Position numbers and translations under genes: made by a program
Notes under the pieces: generated by a model
The model's input: the letters and a program-made list of their open reading frames with translations, nothing else
Told to the model about the DNA's origin: nothing
The model's database searches: none
Assembly (NCBI GenBank): GCA_031553415.1
Contig: JAVBLO010000054.1
Coordinates: 15,631 to 79,630, forward strand
Direction of reading: 5' to 3'
Length of the DNA: 64,000 bases
Origin: JAIRVZ01 sp031553415
GTDB lineage: Bacteria > Bacteroidota > Bacteroidia > Bacteroidales > Azobacteroidaceae
Part shown: positions 61,572 through 64,000 of the stretch, in pieces
Numbering within the stretch: position 1 is the first letter of the stretch
How the letters are laid out: each line of letters starts with the position of its first letter

Positions 61572-63776
61572 ATGAACAACATAAAATACAAAGAGATGAT
61601 TAAAAAATTGTTGTATATTGCAACCTGTCTTACAATCGTTGCAAATTTAAGTATGGCACAGGAATTAAAATCCCCTGATGGAAACTTGAGTATGAATTTT
61701 TCTGTGCAGAATAACGGGAGCCCTTCATATAATCTCATTTATAAAGGCAAAGAAGTAATTAAACCAAGCAAATTAGGATTCGAACTGAAAGAAAAAGAAA
61801 TAGAACGAAGTTTTGATGACTTTTCCGGAGACAAAAATTCCGGTTCAAACCAACATGCCAATGATTTGCTCAGTGGTTTCCGGGTTGTGAACACTCAAAC
61901 CTCTTCTTTCGACGAAACCTGGCAACCGGTTTGGGGAGAAATTAAAAATATCCGCAACCACTACAATGAATTGGCTGTTACGTTGAATCAGTCATCTACC
62001 GACAGGCAGATGATTATTCGTTTCCGGTTGTTTAATGATGGATTAGGATTCCGCTATGAGTTTCCTCAGCAAAAAAATCTGATTTATTTTGTCATTAAAG
62101 AAGAAAAAACGCAATTCGCCATGCCGGGAGATATCAATGCATATTGGATTCCGGGCGATTATGACACACAGGAATATGATTATACCATATCTAAATTATC
62201 CGAGATAAGAAAACTGATGAAAGTAGCTATAACTCCAAATGCTTCACAGGCTCCTTTCTCAGAAACCGGTGTTCAAACTTCTTTGATGTTGAAATCAGAT
62301 GACGGAGTATATATCAATATTCATGAAGCTGCTTTAATCAACTATCCTTGTATGCATTTAAATCTTGATGATAAGAATTTCGTATTTGAGTCATGGCTGA
62401 CTCCCGATGTTCAGGGAAACAAAGGTTACATGCAGTCTCCATGTACTACACCTTGGCGTACGGTTATTATCAGTAATAATGCATGCGATATCCTGGCTTC
62501 AAAAATAACGCTCAACCTGAACGAACCTTGCAAAATCAAAGATGTATCATGGATTAAGCCTGTGAAATATGTGGGTGTATGGTGGGAAATGATTACAGGT
62601 AAAAGTGATTGGGCTTATACTAATGATTTTCCAAGTATACAATTAGGTGTTACTGATTATTCAAAAGCTAAGCCAAGTGGTCGTCATGGCGCTACGACTG
62701 CTCATGTAAAAGAATATATTGATTTTGCCGCTCTGCATGGATTTGATGGCGTCTTGGTGGAAGGCTGGAATATCGGTTGGGAAGATTGGTTCGGTCACTC
62801 CAAAGATTATGTTTTCGATTTCATAACGCCTTATCCAGATTTCAATGTACAGGAAATCCATGATTATGCTAAAAATAAAGGTGTAAAAATGATTATGCAT
62901 CACGAAACTTCGGCTTCAGTCCGCAACTACGAACGCCATATTGATAAAGCATATCAATTTATGAAAGATAACGGATACGATGCTGTTAAAAGCGGATATG
63001 TGGGAGATATTATTCCCCGTGGAGAAAAACATTATGGACAATGGATGGTGAACCACTATCAATATGCGATAGAAAAAGCAGCCGGCTATAAGATAATGGT
63101 TAACGCCCATGAGGCTGTCCGCCCTACAGGCGTCTGCCGCACCTATCCGAACCTGATTGGCAATGAATCGGCTCGCGGTACAGAATATCAGGCATTCGGA
63201 GGAAGCAAACCTTACCACGTAACAATCTTACCATTTACTCGTTTGATTGGCGGACCAATGGATTATACTCCGGGAATCTTTGAAATGGATATCGAAAAAA
63301 TAAATCCAAACAATCATTCACATGTGAATGCAACCATAGCCAACCAATTGGCGCTTTATGTAACAATGTACAGTCCGTTGCAAATGGCTGCCGACCTGAT
63401 TGAAAATTACAACCGCTTCCCGGATGCTTTCCAATTTATCAAAGATGTAGCTATCGATTGGGATGACAGTAAATACTTAGAAGCTGAACCGGGAGAATTT
63501 ATCACAGTTGCCCGCAAAGCCAAAGGGGCTGACAAATGGTTTGTAGGTAATGTTGCCGGAGAAAATGGTTATACTTCCAAGATTTCATTCGAGTTCTTAG
63601 ATCCTGGTAAAAAATATACAGCAACTATTTACAGTGATGCTAAAAATGCTCATTACAAAACAAATCCGCAGGCTTATGAAATACAGGAGATGACAGTAAC
63701 GAATAAGTCTAAACTTATACAATACAGTGCTCCGGGTGGTGGTTATGCAATCAGCATTGTTCCACTTGAAAAATAA
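61572..63776 (+). CDS. GH97 glycoside hydrolase, SusB-type inverting alpha-glucosidase
   Basis: 734 residues; a start eight codons later (61596) fits the signal peptide better (MIKKLLYIATCLTIVANLSMAQ in part). The N-terminal beta domain, the (beta/alpha)8 barrel and the C-terminal domain are complete (LSPDGNLSMNF-like start; WWEMITGKSDWAY in the barrel). In SusB of B. thetaiotaomicron the catalytic and calcium Glu residues are 439, 508, 526 and 532. Here Glu445 (MHHETSAS), Glu514 (NAHEAVRP), Glu532 (GNESARG) and Glu538 (RGTEYQ) keep exactly the same spacing (69, 18, 6). It is therefore the inverting alpha-glucosidase branch and not the retaining galactosidase branch. It is periplasmic and stands alone without SusCD. 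Confidence 0.93.
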   Translation: MNNIKYKEMIKKLLYIATCLTIVANLSMAQELKSPDGNLSMNFSVQNNGSPSYNLIYKGKEVIKPSKLGFELKEKEIERSFDDFSGDKNSGSNQHANDLLSGFRVVNTQTSSFDETWQPVWGEIKNIRNHYNELAVTLNQSSTDRQMIIRFRLFNDGLGFRYEFPQQKNLIYFVIKEEKTQFAMPGDINAYWIPGDYDTQEYDYTISKLSEIRKLMKVAITPNASQAPFSETGVQTSLMLKSDDGVYINIHEAALINYPCMHLNLDDKNFVFESWLTPDVQGNKGYMQSPCTTPWRTVIISNNACDILASKITLNLNEPCKIKDVSWIKPVKYVGVWWEMITGKSDWAYTNDFPSIQLGVTDYSKAKPSGRHGATTAHVKEYIDFAALHGFDGVLVEGWNIGWEDWFGHSKDYVFDFITPYPDFNVQEIHDYAKNKGVKMIMHHETSASVRNYERHIDKAYQFMKDNGYDAVKSGYVGDIIPRGEKHYGQWMVNHYQYAIEKAAGYKIMVNAHEAVRPTGVCRTYPNLIGNESARGTEYQAFGGSKPYHVTILPFTRLIGGPMDYTPGIFEMDIEKINPNNHSHVNATIANQLALYVTMYSPLQMAADLIENYNRFPDAFQFIKDVAIDWDDSKYLEAEPGEFITVARKAKGADKWFVGNVAGENGYTSKISFEFLDPGKKYTATIYSDAKNAHYKTNPQAYEIQEMTVTNKSKLIQYSAPGGGYAISIVPLEK

Positions 63777-63881
63777 AAATCATAATTGCAATGACAGAAA
63801 AAGAAGAATGTAGTTGTCTTACCAGGAGTAAAAATTGGAGATAATTCAATATTGACTCACTCTCTTTTAACTTTTTCGTTT

Positions 63882-63889
63882 TACATTTG
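63882..63889 (+). promoter_or_regulatory. -7 box of the partial recombinase gene
   Basis: TACATTTG, 42 bp upstream of the ATG at 63932. The gap 63777-63931 shows no tRNA or other attachment-like gene. Confidence 0.45.
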
Positions 63890-63931
63890 TTTTCACAAAG
63901 AAGAATAACATTCCAAATAGTATTATTATTT

Positions 63932-64000
63932 ATGAAAACAACTGTAAAGTTCAAATTCCGGGCCTCGTTGCGTATGCCCGGTTGTGGTGTATTGGTATTG
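63932..64000 (+). CDS. Probable tyrosine recombinase/integrase, first 23 codons
   Basis: The frame begins MKTTVKFKFRASLRMPG and is open to the window edge. The N-terminus with VKFKFRAS resembles the arm-binding start of Bacteroidetes site-specific tyrosine recombinases (typically VKxKFRxS followed by a G-rich turn). Catalytic residues would lie outside the window, so the call rests on this short match and on a -7 box 42 bp upstream. If correct, an integrative element or an invertible/phase-variable region begins here. Confidence 0.45.
   Translation, partial: MKTTVKFKFRASLRMPGCGVLVL

Overview
The window reads as chromosomal DNA of a member of Bacteroidota, order Bacteroidales (genus not resolved). 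The evidence is a SusC/SusD pair, type IX secretion C-terminal signals, a GH97 enzyme, repeated TAnnTTTG -7 promoter boxes (often with a TTTG about 20 bp upstream), mostly absent Shine-Dalgarno sequences, and a 6S-like RNA downstream of rplT. I saw no tRNA, rRNA or CRISPR array. Several starts are set by the first ATG behind a -7 box, because longer reading frames begin at TTG codons at or upstream of the promoter.

Left part (1-14567): housekeeping genes. purH (partial) and tatA-tatC lie on the minus strand. On the plus strand are an M28 peptidase/glutaminyl-cyclase-like lipoprotein, SufE, a SpoU-type RNA methyltransferase, a flavodoxin-fold oxidoreductase and a PL1-type pectate lyase. A PMCA-type Ca2+ ATPase and a Tat-exported Gfo/Idh/MocA oxidoreductase follow on the minus strand. 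Then come a small degenerate LytM-like protein and an SbcC nuclease subunit without an adjacent SbcD.

14670-31007: a polysaccharide utilization locus read on the minus strand: SusC, SusD, DUF3823 lipoprotein, GH43-CBM6 enzyme with a T9SS tail, GH63-like glycosidase. Upstream lie a membrane-spanning regulator (concanavalin/kelch sensor outside, SARP-like winged helix and BTAD inside) and a T9SS-exported sialate-O-acetylesterase-like protein. An 18-bp sequence (16 of 18 identical) containing TTAAT repeats 11 bp apart sits at the same distance upstream of the -7 box of susC and of the esterase gene. I propose it as the operator of the regulator. This is the strongest candidate for an undescribed system here.

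31171-38021: patatin-like phospholipase, a 6S/Bacteroidales-1-like RNA, the thrS-infC-rpmI-rplT operon, and a large periplasmic TPR protein.

38062-47936: an exopolysaccharide/capsule operon on the minus strand (fcl, gmd, WcaJ-type sugar transferase, FemAB-like protein, ruvX, def, two Wza-like lipoproteins, Wzc-like kinase) bounded by a promoter and a terminator.

48009-64000: tex, an AAA ATPase, a two-gene DUF4132 unit, unknown lipoprotein and membrane proteins, a TPR-membrane-HTH putative regulator, a WG/MORN-repeat protein, a SusB-type GH97 glucosidase, and the first 23 codons of a probable tyrosine recombinase, which may mark the edge of a mobile element.

A recurring feature is a set of palindromic elements with different sequences that sit at the 3' ends of genes. 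In five cases the upstream stop codon lies inside the first repeat arm (sufE, infC, the TPR gene, fcl, tex).
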